DNA from: Mycobacterium sp. ACS1612
Lineage (GTDB): Bacteria > Actinomycetota > Actinomycetes > Mycobacteriales > Mycobacteriaceae
NCBI RefSeq assembly: GCF_001667505.1
Contig: NZ_LZHZ01000048.1
Location: 120,406-184,405 of the forward strand
Reading direction: 5' to 3'
DNA length: 64,000 bases
The translations under genes and the position numbers were made by a program. Below the pieces are notes generated by a model. The model did not search any database. It was not told the DNA's origin and saw only the letters and a list, made by a program, of their open reading frames with translations. Positions 25,848-33,848 of this stretch are shown one piece after another (the stretch's first letter is position 1; each line of letters begins with the position of its first letter).

Positions 25848-26843
25848 TCAGGTCGGCAGCCTGCGGTTGAGCACGAGGCCGAGGACCGTGCCGATGCTGA
25901 GCAGGACGACCGCCAGTCGCAGCCATCCGGCGGTGGCCGGTCCGCGCTCGATCTGGTAGCCGAGTTGGTCCTCGGCGGCGCGGAACCTGGAGTTGAGCTG
26001 GTCGATCGTTGCGGCAGAAGAGTTCTGGCCGCCCGAGAGGTGGGCGATCATCTTCATCATGTCGTCATCGACCGGCACGTCCACAGTGTCGTTCTCGAGC
26101 TCCACATGCCCGGTCTGCGTGCCGAACGCGATCGTGGAGATCGGGACGCCCTGCTGGCTGGCGGCGCGCGCCGCGGTGTAGGCGCCTTCGGGGTTGTTGG
26201 GATTGTCGGGCTTGTTCTCCTTGCCGTCGGACAGCAGCACGATGGTGGCAGGCGCCGGTTTGTCGTCGGGCCCCTTGAGCACCGCGTTGACCGTCGTGAT
26301 CGACTGCAGCGCAGAGAAAATCGCTTCACCGGTGGCGGTGCTGTCGGCGGGCTGCAGCTTGTCGAGGGCGTCGATGGTGAGCTGATGATCGGGGCTTGGC
26401 GCCACCAGCACGTTGGGGGTTCCGGCGAACGCGATCAGGCCCAGATTCACCCCCGGTGTGACCTGCTTGGCGAACTGTTGTGCGGCGTGCTCGGCGGCCA
26501 CCAACCGCGTCGGCGCCACATCCGTGGCCATCATCGACCGCGACACGTCGATGACGAGCATGATGACGGCGCGATCGCGTGGCACGCGGACATCGTGGGT
26601 GGGCTGTGCCAGTGCGACACTCAGCGGGACGAGCGCGAGCAGCAACACAGCCATCGGCAGGTGTCGCCACGGCGACGACGGCGCGGTGGCGCCCGCCGTG
26701 GCGAACCGGCGCAGGCGCCGCCTGCGGCGCGCCTGGGTGGCGACATACAGTCCCAGGAGCGCCGCGGGAGCGAGCAGAAGCAGTAGCCACGCCGGGTCGT
26801 CGAAACCCGACAGCGGCAACGGACCCAATCCCGGAACGCTCAC
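25848..26843 (-). CDS. Membrane-anchored von Willebrand factor A protein (VWA-2)
   Basis: A 331-residue paralogue of VWA-1 with the same order: N-terminal helix (FDDPAWLLLLLAPAALLGLY), basic loop, second helix, VWA domain with MIDAS DVSRSM, ATGEAI and LLSDGKE, and a C-terminal helix ending NRRLPT. GTG 26843 is preferred because the family begins there (SVPGLGPLPLSGFDDPAW); the ribosome binding site is weak (GTGAGG), and an upstream in-frame ATG at 26942 would overlap the SDR gene. It is convergent with VWA-1. Confidence 0.85.
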   Translation of the reverse strand: MSVPGLGPLPLSGFDDPAWLLLLLAPAALLGLYVATQARRRRRLRRFATAGATAPSSPWRHLPMAVLLLALVPLSVALAQPTHDVRVPRDRAVIMLVIDVSRSMMATDVAPTRLVAAEHAAQQFAKQVTPGVNLGLIAFAGTPNVLVAPSPDHQLTIDALDKLQPADSTATGEAIFSALQSITTVNAVLKGPDDKPAPATIVLLSDGKENKPDNPNNPEGAYTAARAASQQGVPISTIAFGTQTGHVELENDTVDVPVDDDMMKMIAHLSGGQNSSAATIDQLNSRFRAAEDQLGYQIERGPATAGWLRLAVVLLSIGTVLGLVLNRRLPT

Positions 26844-26893
26844 CGCCTCACTGTGGCGCGCCGGGCTGGGAATCGGCTGTGTCTCAGTCCAGC

Positions 26894-27805
26894 TCAGCCG
26901 ACCGGCGCCACCACCGAGGTGAGTTCTTCCGACACCGTCCACAGCCTGCGCTGCGCATCGGTGTCGTGCGACACCCTGCTGGACGCCACGACCTTCGGGT
27001 AACCGCGCTGCTCCAAGAAACCGTCCGGTCCGAAGTACTGACCCCCGATCACCCCGGGGTCGGTCGCTGCACGCAGCGTCGGCAGCGCACCCATGTCGGC
27101 GCCCTGCATCACCGGCTCGAGGAGCCTGGTGGCCGCCGCAACGAGCGGCGGCAGGTTGCGGACCAGTTCCGTTCTCGAGCCGCCCGGATGCGCCGCGACG
27201 GCAATGGTGTTGGTGCCCTGCAGGCGCCGCTGCAGTTCGTAGGTGAACATCAGATTGGCCAGCTTGGACTGACCGTAGGCGCGCGTCCGGCTGTACTCGC
27301 GGTCGGATTGCAGATCGTCGAAGTCGATACCGGTCCCGGCGAAGCGGTGCCCGACGCTGCTGACGGTCACCACGCGCGAGCCAGGCGTGCTGATCAGGCG
27401 ATCGAGCAGCAGATTGGTCAGCGCGAAGTGGCCCAGATGGTTGGTGCCGAACTGCAATTCGAAGCCGTCCTTGGTGGTCGACTTCGGCGGCATCATCACC
27501 CCGGCATTGTTGATCAGCAGATCGATCGACGAGTGGTCCGCGCGCAGTTGGTCAGCGGCCGAGCGCACTGAGTCGAGAGAGGACAGGTCGAGTTCCTGGA
27601 TGGCGACGCTGGCTCCGGGGTTGGCCCGCGCGATCAGGTCGGCGGCGGCCTTGCCCTTCTCGAGATTGCGGACGGCGATCACCACGTGCGCACCCTTGGC
27701 GGCGAGCGCGGTCGCGGTCTCGTACCCTAGCCCGGTGTTGGCGCCGGTGACGACGGCGACGCGGCCCGTCTGGTCGGGAATGTCGTTAGTGGTCCACTTG
27801 CTCAT
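26894..27805 (-). CDS. Short-chain dehydrogenase/reductase, paralogue of the SDR beside moeA
   Basis: A 303-residue SDR with TGANTGLG (20-27), NNAGVM, and Y176/K180 of the YxxxK motif. It matches the 8731-9651 protein along its whole length, including KDGFELQFGTNHLGHFA, RVVTVSSVGHR and RRLWTVSEELT. GGAG lies 7 bases before ATG 27805. It diverges from a TetR regulator across a 94-base gap holding an inverted repeat, so that regulator probably controls it. Confidence 0.9.
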   Translation of the reverse strand: MSKWTTNDIPDQTGRVAVVTGANTGLGYETATALAAKGAHVVIAVRNLEKGKAAADLIARANPGASVAIQELDLSSLDSVRSAADQLRADHSSIDLLINNAGVMMPPKSTTKDGFELQFGTNHLGHFALTNLLLDRLISTPGSRVVTVSSVGHRFAGTGIDFDDLQSDREYSRTRAYGQSKLANLMFTYELQRRLQGTNTIAVAAHPGGSRTELVRNLPPLVAAATRLLEPVMQGADMGALPTLRAATDPGVIGGQYFGPDGFLEQRGYPKVVASSRVSHDTDAQRRLWTVSEELTSVVAPVG

Positions 27806-27826
27806 GGCGATCTCCTAAAATGTAGG

Positions 27827-27850
27827 CAAACGGGGCGCTGGCTCCGTTTG
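27827..27850. promoter_or_regulatory. Candidate TetR operator
   Basis: CAAACGGGG (27827-27835) and CTCCGTTTG (27842-27850) form 9-bp inverted arms with one mismatch and a 6-base centre. The position between the SDR start (27805) and the TetR start (27900) fits an operator for both genes. Confidence 0.55.
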
Positions 27851-27899
27851 ATGTCGAATATACGGAACGCACGCCCCGCTTATCTATTCCCGAGGTGAC

Positions 27900-28460
27900 A
27901 TGACTGAAACCGCCCGCCCGATGCGCGCCGACGCGGCACGCAACCGCGCGCGCGTGCTCCAGGTCGCCTACGACACCTTCGCCGCCGAGGGGCTCGGCGT
28001 GCCGATCGACGAGATCGCGCGTCGTGCCGGCGTCGGCGCGGGCACCGTCTACCGGCACTTTCCGACCAAGGAGGACCTGTACCGGGCGGTGATCGAGGAC
28101 CGTATCGTACGCATCGTTGCCGACGGGCGTGAGCTGCTGGTGTCCTCGGACCCCGGCGAGGCGCTGTACGCCTTCCTTCGGTCGATGGTGCTGCAGTGGG
28201 GGGCGACCGACCGCGGCCTCGCCGAGGCGCTCGCCGGACTCGGCGTCGACGTGAAATCTGCGGTGCCCGATGCGGAAGAAGCCTTTCTCGAACTGCTCGG
28301 AGATTTGCTGCGGGCCGGGCAGAAGGCGGGCACCGTGCGGGGTGATCTCGACGCACGCGATGTGAAGGCGCTGATGGTGGGCGCGCAGGCGATCCAAAGC
28401 TACAACGCCGAGGTGGCCGAGCGGCTGACCGAAGTGGTCCTGGACGGCTTGCGGGCGTAA
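27900..28460 (+). CDS. TetR-family transcriptional regulator
   Basis: A 186-residue regulator. The N-terminal HTH is clear: RNRARVLQVAYDTFAAEG, IDEIARRAGVGAGTVYRHFPTKEDLYRAVI (recognition helix ~45-55). The C-terminal ligand domain has the SBP/TetR_C form ending AEVAERLTEVVLDGLRA. It probably represses itself and the divergent SDR through the inverted repeat at 27827-27850; the ligand is unknown. Confidence 0.9.
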   Translation: MTETARPMRADAARNRARVLQVAYDTFAAEGLGVPIDEIARRAGVGAGTVYRHFPTKEDLYRAVIEDRIVRIVADGRELLVSSDPGEALYAFLRSMVLQWGATDRGLAEALAGLGVDVKSAVPDAEEAFLELLGDLLRAGQKAGTVRGDLDARDVKALMVGAQAIQSYNAEVAERLTEVVLDGLRA

Positions 28461-28468
28461 CGCCGCGC

Positions 28469-28493
28469 AAGGGGAACCGGCGGGGTTGCCCTT
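28469..28493 (+). terminator. Hairpin after the TetR gene
   Basis: AAGGGGAACC (28469-28478) pairs with GGTTGCCCTT (28484-28493) with one mismatch and a 5-base loop. It lies 8 bases after the TetR stop and upstream of the next gene's ribosome binding site. Confidence 0.5.
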
Positions 28494-28525
28494 CATATTG
28501 ACGCTGGCGTCACTGGAGGGTCGAC

Positions 28526-29629
28526 ATGGCCAGTTGGATGAAGCGGATACTCTCCGCGGTCGCCGTTGCGTTTCTCGCGCTGGGTGGTGTCACCGCATCG
28601 GGCGCCGTCGGCCACGCCGAGGAAGCGGTGCTGATCCCGGGTGCGACCGTCTTCAAGGAGATCAACCCGCTGTACCCCTTGATCGCGCAGACGTATCCGA
28701 TCATCGGCATCAACTTCCACGACGACGACCACCCGCAATTGGTCGACTACTCGCAGAATGCGCTGGCCTCGGACCGCGCACTGCGTAACGGGGTCGCGCG
28801 GGCAGCACGCGTCGTCGACGAGATCGACGGCCCCGTGGTCGTGATCGGCGAATCGATGGGCAGCATGGTCGCGTCCAGACTCGCGAGAACGCTCGCGAAC
28901 AGCGCCGAGCCGCCGTCGAAGGACGACATCAGGTTCGTGTTGATCGCTCCGCCCGAGGCGGGCGTCGCCAAGTGGTTCAAGGTCGGCACCTTCATCCCGC
29001 TGTTGAACTACCGGGTCAGCCGGGTTCCTGAGTCGCCGTATCACACGACGATCGTGATCGGTGAATACGACTTCTGGGCCGATCCGCCCGATCGGCCGTG
29101 GAACCTGATCTCCCTCGCCAATGCGGTGATGGGCATGGCCTTCGTGCACGGGCCGCCGATCGCGGCCGCCGATCCGGCGAACGTGCCAAAGGCGAACACG
29201 ACGACCACGACGAACAGCGCGGGCGGGACGGTGGTGACGCACTTCGTCCCGACCCCGAAGCTGCCGCTGACCCAGGTATTCCGCCTCATCGGTGTCCCGG
29301 ACAAGATCGTCGACCAGGCCGATCGAATCCTTCGTCCGATCGTCGACGCCGGATATCGTCGCCACGACAAACCGGGGGACACCCGGCCATATCTCGCCAA
29401 CGGCGGAATCCATCGCAATGTGCAGGCCCAGCAGCAGGCCCGCGACGGCGCGGCAGCGTCTGTCTCGAAGAAGGCGGCCGACGCTCCGAAGCGGCGAAAG
29501 CGTGTGCGCGACCGGGAAGATCGCCGCCTGCACCAGCCGACGACGAGGAGCACGGACCGGCGTGCCGAACGGCGCAGGGATCCGGTGAGCGCTGAATCGA
29601 CGAGTGGGTCCTCCGAACAGCCAGAGTGA
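28526..29629 (+). CDS. Secreted stand-alone PE-PPE domain (alpha/beta hydrolase) protein
   Basis: A 367-residue protein. A signal peptide is clear (basic MKR, hydrophobic ~8-25, ending GAVGHAEE). The mature part is a PE-PPE domain, the serine-esterase module found behind PE or PPE domains: LIPGATVFKEINPLYPLI, ending in the nucleophile elbow VVIGESMGSMVASR (Ser ~113), later VIGEYDFWADPPDRPWN. It has no PE or PPE domain of its own. The last ~90 residues are highly basic and low complexity. GGAGGG precedes ATG 28526. An extracellular esterase or lipase acting on envelope lipids is likely; the substrate is not known. Confidence 0.83.
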   Translation: MASWMKRILSAVAVAFLALGGVTASGAVGHAEEAVLIPGATVFKEINPLYPLIAQTYPIIGINFHDDDHPQLVDYSQNALASDRALRNGVARAARVVDEIDGPVVVIGESMGSMVASRLARTLANSAEPPSKDDIRFVLIAPPEAGVAKWFKVGTFIPLLNYRVSRVPESPYHTTIVIGEYDFWADPPDRPWNLISLANAVMGMAFVHGPPIAAADPANVPKANTTTTTNSAGGTVVTHFVPTPKLPLTQVFRLIGVPDKIVDQADRILRPIVDAGYRRHDKPGDTRPYLANGGIHRNVQAQQQARDGAAASVSKKAADAPKRRKRVRDREDRRLHQPTTRSTDRRAERRRDPVSAESTSGSSEQPE

Positions 29630-29630
29630 C

Positions 29631-29657
29631 CTTGCACTCGCCCTGGTCGAGTGCTAA
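29631..29657. promoter_or_regulatory. CIRCE element 1 (HrcA operator) upstream of groEL2
   Basis: The right arm GAGTGCTAA (29649-29657) is canonical and the left arm reads CTTGCACTC (29631-29639), with the exact 9-base spacer of TTAGCACTC-N9-GAGTGCTAA. Six inner positions of each arm pair perfectly. Confidence 0.85.
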
Positions 29658-29665
29658 GAATGCAG

Positions 29666-29692
29666 TTGGCACTCGCGACCGGTGAGTGCTAG
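29666..29692. promoter_or_regulatory. CIRCE element 2 (HrcA operator) upstream of groEL2
   Basis: TTGGCACTC (29666-29674), a 9-base spacer, then GAGTGCTAG (29684-29692). It differs from consensus at one position per arm. Two HrcA sites 8 bases apart imply strong heat-shock repression of groEL2. Confidence 0.88.
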
Positions 29693-29806
29693 GTCGGGAC
29701 GGTGAGGCCGGGGCCGCGCATGCGGGGCACATCCCCAGCCGTCCGTCGCGGGCACTGCGCCCGACCAACAAGACGTGCATCCCCAATCCGGAGGAAACAC
29801 TTCGCA

Positions 29807-31432
<1,626 letters not shown>

Positions 31433-31444
31433 GTCCTTCACGAG

Positions 31445-31479
31445 AAGGCCCGGGTGTGCTTCGGCACCCCGGGCCTTTT
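31445..31479 (+). terminator. groEL2 intrinsic terminator
   Basis: AAGGCCCGGG (31445-31454) pairs with CCCGGGCCTT (31468-31477) around a partly paired loop, followed by TTTTC. It starts 13 bases after the groEL2 stop. Confidence 0.85.
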
Positions 31480-31536
31480 CGTTTGCGGCGAACGTGGGTT
31501 ACCCGCACGCATTTTCGTAATTCGCGTGGCACAACC

Positions 31537-32352
31537 TCACACTCGGCGGGCCACGCCCTGGATCGCGCGCAGCCGGCCGTCGGCGAGGGCGGCTGTCAGG
31601 TTGGCTGCCTTGGTTTCGAAGTTCGCAACGAATGCGTGCAGGCCGAGCGGATGGTGCGGTGCCGCCACGATCGCCTGCATCAAATCGGCAGCCTGTTCGG
31701 TGAGGTCTGTCCAGTGGTCGACCGCGAAGCCCGCAGATTCGATGAAGATGCGCAACTGGTCGGGTGGGGCGAGGTGGCTTTGTGCGGGATGATCCGCCCA
31801 GGGCAGCGGGAAGTCGAGTTCATCGCGGTCACCAGAGGTGATGTCCCACAAAGCAAGTCGGCCATCTTCACGCAGGACCCGTCGCGCCTCGGCATAGAGT
31901 CGGGGCTTGTCGGCGATGTTCATCTGCACGTGCTGGCTGAAGATGGCGTCGAACGAGGCATCGGTGAAGGGCAACGCCGTCACGTCGGCCTGCCGCACGG
32001 AAATACGATCGTCCAACCCGACGAGATGATTGAGCCAACGGGCTATTTCGCAGTATTCGTCAGTCAAATCGACTGCGGTGACCCGGGCATCGCGTGTGTC
32101 GGCGACGAAGCGTGCCGTGCCACCGACGCCGCTGCCGGCATCGAGCACATGATGGTCGCTGTTCAGTTCCAGGAGATCTACCAGTTGATGGGTGGCGATG
32201 CGGCCCATGGTGTGGAAGTCCTCGAGCGGCGCGAGGTCAGCAGGCTTGAGCTCGTCGAGGCGCAACCCAGCGGTGATGAGCGCTTGCTCGATGCCCTGCC
32301 GCGATACGCCCGTCGAGTACTGCGCGTCGATCATGACCCCAGCATGCGGCAT
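31537..32352 (-). CDS. SAM-dependent methyltransferase
   Basis: A 271-residue class I methyltransferase. Motif I is HHVLDAGSGVGGTARFVA (~70), the acidic end of strand 2 is VTAVDLTDEY, motif II is region DAIFSQHVQMNI and motif III LREDGRLALWD. The order and the SQHV block resemble sarcosine/dimethylglycine and sterol-type small-molecule methyltransferases. The substrate is unknown. Start at 32352 or at the ATG six codons later. It stands alone, convergent with groEL2. Confidence 0.85.
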   Translation of the reverse strand: MPHAGVMIDAQYSTGVSRQGIEQALITAGLRLDELKPADLAPLEDFHTMGRIATHQLVDLLELNSDHHVLDAGSGVGGTARFVADTRDARVTAVDLTDEYCEIARWLNHLVGLDDRISVRQADVTALPFTDASFDAIFSQHVQMNIADKPRLYAEARRVLREDGRLALWDITSGDRDELDFPLPWADHPAQSHLAPPDQLRIFIESAGFAVDHWTDLTEQAADLMQAIVAAPHHPLGLHAFVANFETKAANLTAALADGRLRAIQGVARRV

Positions 32353-32614
32353 CTAGACAATTGAACCAAGTGGATTTAGTAAGTCATTTGCTGCGGCGGC
32401 ACCACCCTCGTGACGAATCTGTTTGCGCGCAAGCCTTTTTCGTTTCTAAACCTGTTGACCGCCTTTTGTGACCTTTTACTCAGAGCGGCCGAAATCCGTT
32501 GTGGCAGTAGTTAACACAACATGTCGGCCAAGACAGTGTGCGCGGTCGGCAGACAGGGAGTGTGCAGTCAGCCCTACGCACATCCACAGTTTAAATGAAG
32601 GAATCTGGAGACAT
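32353..32614. other. 262-base intergenic region, AT-richer than its surroundings
   Basis: No gene is seen. It holds T-rich tracts (32437-32475) and a 6-bp inverted repeat GTTGTG/CACAAC (32498-32503, 32515-32520) around GTTAAC. A GGAG ribosome binding site for the next gene lies at its right end. The divergent promoters of the methyltransferase and the repeat protein should lie here. Confidence 0.5.
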
Positions 32615-33397
32615 ATGAAACACGCTGTTTTATGGGGATTCACTGGTGCAGCTTCGGTTGCCGCCGCTCTTGGCTTCTCTGCCATCGCTCACGCTGATGA
32701 GCCGGGCAGCGACGTGCCGCAGGTGACCGGCCCACAAGTGACTGGGCCACAAGCACCCGGGCCGGAGATTCCGTCTGCGCCGCAGGTGCCACAGGTGACC
32801 GGGCCGCAGACGGTCGGACTGCAGGCACCCGGGCCTGCGATTCCGCCGGGGTCGTACGTGCCACAGGTGACTGGGCCGCAGACGGTCGGACTGCAGGCGC
32901 CCGGTCCGGTGATTCCGGCGGGTTCTGACGTGCCGGTGCCGCCGACGACGGGGCCGGTTGTGACGGGGCCGCAGGCGCCGGGGCCAGTGATTCCGGTGGG
33001 GTCGCCGACGACGGGGCCGGTTTTGACGGGTCCGCAGGCGCCTGGTCCGGTGATTCCGGCGGGTTCTGACGTGCCGGTGCCGCCGACGACGGGCCCGGTT
33101 GTGACGGGTCCTCACGCGCCTGGTCCGGTGATTCCGGCGGGTTCTGACGTGCCGGTGCCGCCGACGACGGGCCCGGTTGTGACGGGCCCCCACGCGCCTG
33201 GTCCGGTGGTACCTCCGTCGGAACCCACCCAACCGGGCAACGGTCAGGGATCGGATCACGGCAACCACGGCCAGGGCTCGAACCAGGGCGGCAACGGTCA
33301 GGGATCGGACCAAGGCAACCACGGCCAGGGCTCAAACCATCCCAACAACGGCAACGGTCGTGGGCCAGACCACTCGCACCACGGTAAAGGGCACTAG
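32615..33397 (+). CDS. Secreted proline-rich tandem-repeat protein
   Basis: A 260-residue exported protein. The signal peptide runs MKHAVLWGFTG to a cleavage site near AIAHADEPG. The mature part is built from Pro/Gly/Val/Thr repeats: two 24-residue units (VPQVTGPQTVGLQAPGP type), then four copies of a 26-residue unit (APGPVIPAGSDVPVPPTTGP plus VVTGPH/Q), one copy shortened to 21 residues. The last ~55 residues switch to a Gly/Asn/Gln/His/Ser repeat (GQGSDHGNHGQGSN) and end HHGKGH. ATG 32615 has GGAG 5 bases upstream. It has no cysteine or catalytic motif; a cell-wall-spanning structural or metal-binding role is speculative. Confidence 0.85.
   Translation: MKHAVLWGFTGAASVAAALGFSAIAHADEPGSDVPQVTGPQVTGPQAPGPEIPSAPQVPQVTGPQTVGLQAPGPAIPPGSYVPQVTGPQTVGLQAPGPVIPAGSDVPVPPTTGPVVTGPQAPGPVIPVGSPTTGPVLTGPQAPGPVIPAGSDVPVPPTTGPVVTGPHAPGPVIPAGSDVPVPPTTGPVVTGPHAPGPVVPPSEPTQPGNGQGSDHGNHGQGSNQGGNGQGSDQGNHGQGSNHPNNGNGRGPDHSHHGKGH
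32897..33193. repeat. 78-bp coding tandem repeat, four copies
   Basis: Copies at 32897-32974, 32975-33037 (63 bp, missing five codons), 33038-33115 and 33116-33193; a partial fifth begins at 33194. Copies 3 and 4 are almost identical at the DNA level, so copy number may vary between strains. Confidence 0.85.
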
Positions 33398-33425
33398 AAC
33401 TGCCCGATAAGTCACTGATGAGGCA

Positions 33426-33468
33426 GGGCCCCTTGGTGGTTGGCACCCGTTCGACCACCGAGGGGACC
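33426..33468. terminator. Hairpin between convergent genes
   Basis: Arms 33426-33442 and 33452-33468 pair over 17 positions with three mismatches or G-U pairs. They sit in the 76-base gap between the repeat-protein stop (33397) and the convergent oxidase-like gene's stop (33474), and could terminate both. Confidence 0.6.
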
Positions 33469-33473
33469 TGTGC

Positions 33474-33848
33474 TCACCCGTCGAGTGGCACGCAATCGTG
33501 TAGGCAGCCAGGGTTCGTCGCGGGAGTGTCCGGGGTGGCGGGCCGATGCAACACCGCGCGGGTCGGTACGACGTGCAGTGCGTCCTCGGCCGGCTGGCCC
33601 TGGCCGTCGACAATCAGCGTGTAGCCGCCCGGCTCACTTGGTGGCCAGACGAGCGTCACGCCGTCGTGCCTTCCGACGTTCTTGCGTGTGCTGTTGCCGA
33701 TAGAGCCGACGTCGAGGACGCCGTCCACCAGCCGCGGTTGCACTGCGACGGTGTGTGCGCGGAAATCGTCGCCGACCGTGATCAAATACGCGAACGTGTA
33801 GTCGGCCAGCGCATCAGCCAGCTGATCGACGTCGACCTTGACGCTCAT
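33474..33848 (-). CDS. Pyridoxamine 5'-phosphate oxidase-like (FMN split-barrel) protein
   Basis: A 124-residue split-barrel protein: YTFAYLITVGDDFRAHTVAVQPRLVDG is the typical opening hairpin, followed by VGRHDGVTLVWPP and YTLIVDG. These proteins bind FMN or F420; specificity is unknown. Its start overlaps the amidohydrolase stop by 4 bases, so the two are co-transcribed. Confidence 0.75.
   Translation of the reverse strand: MSVKVDVDQLADALADYTFAYLITVGDDFRAHTVAVQPRLVDGVLDVGSIGNSTRKNVGRHDGVTLVWPPSEPGGYTLIVDGQGQPAEDALHVVPTRAVLHRPATPDTPATNPGCLHDCVPLDG

Noticed and set aside
32498..32520. GTTGTG/CACAAC inverted repeat upstream of the proline-repeat gene as an operator.
   Set aside because: Six-base arms with an 11-base centre in AT-richer DNA are weak evidence; noted only within the intergenic entry.
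32630..33458. Two long minus-strand frames opposite the proline-repeat gene.
   Set aside because: They are repeats of the same DNA read backwards (Arg/His- and Pro/Ser/Ala-rich); the plus strand has a ribosome binding site and signal peptide.
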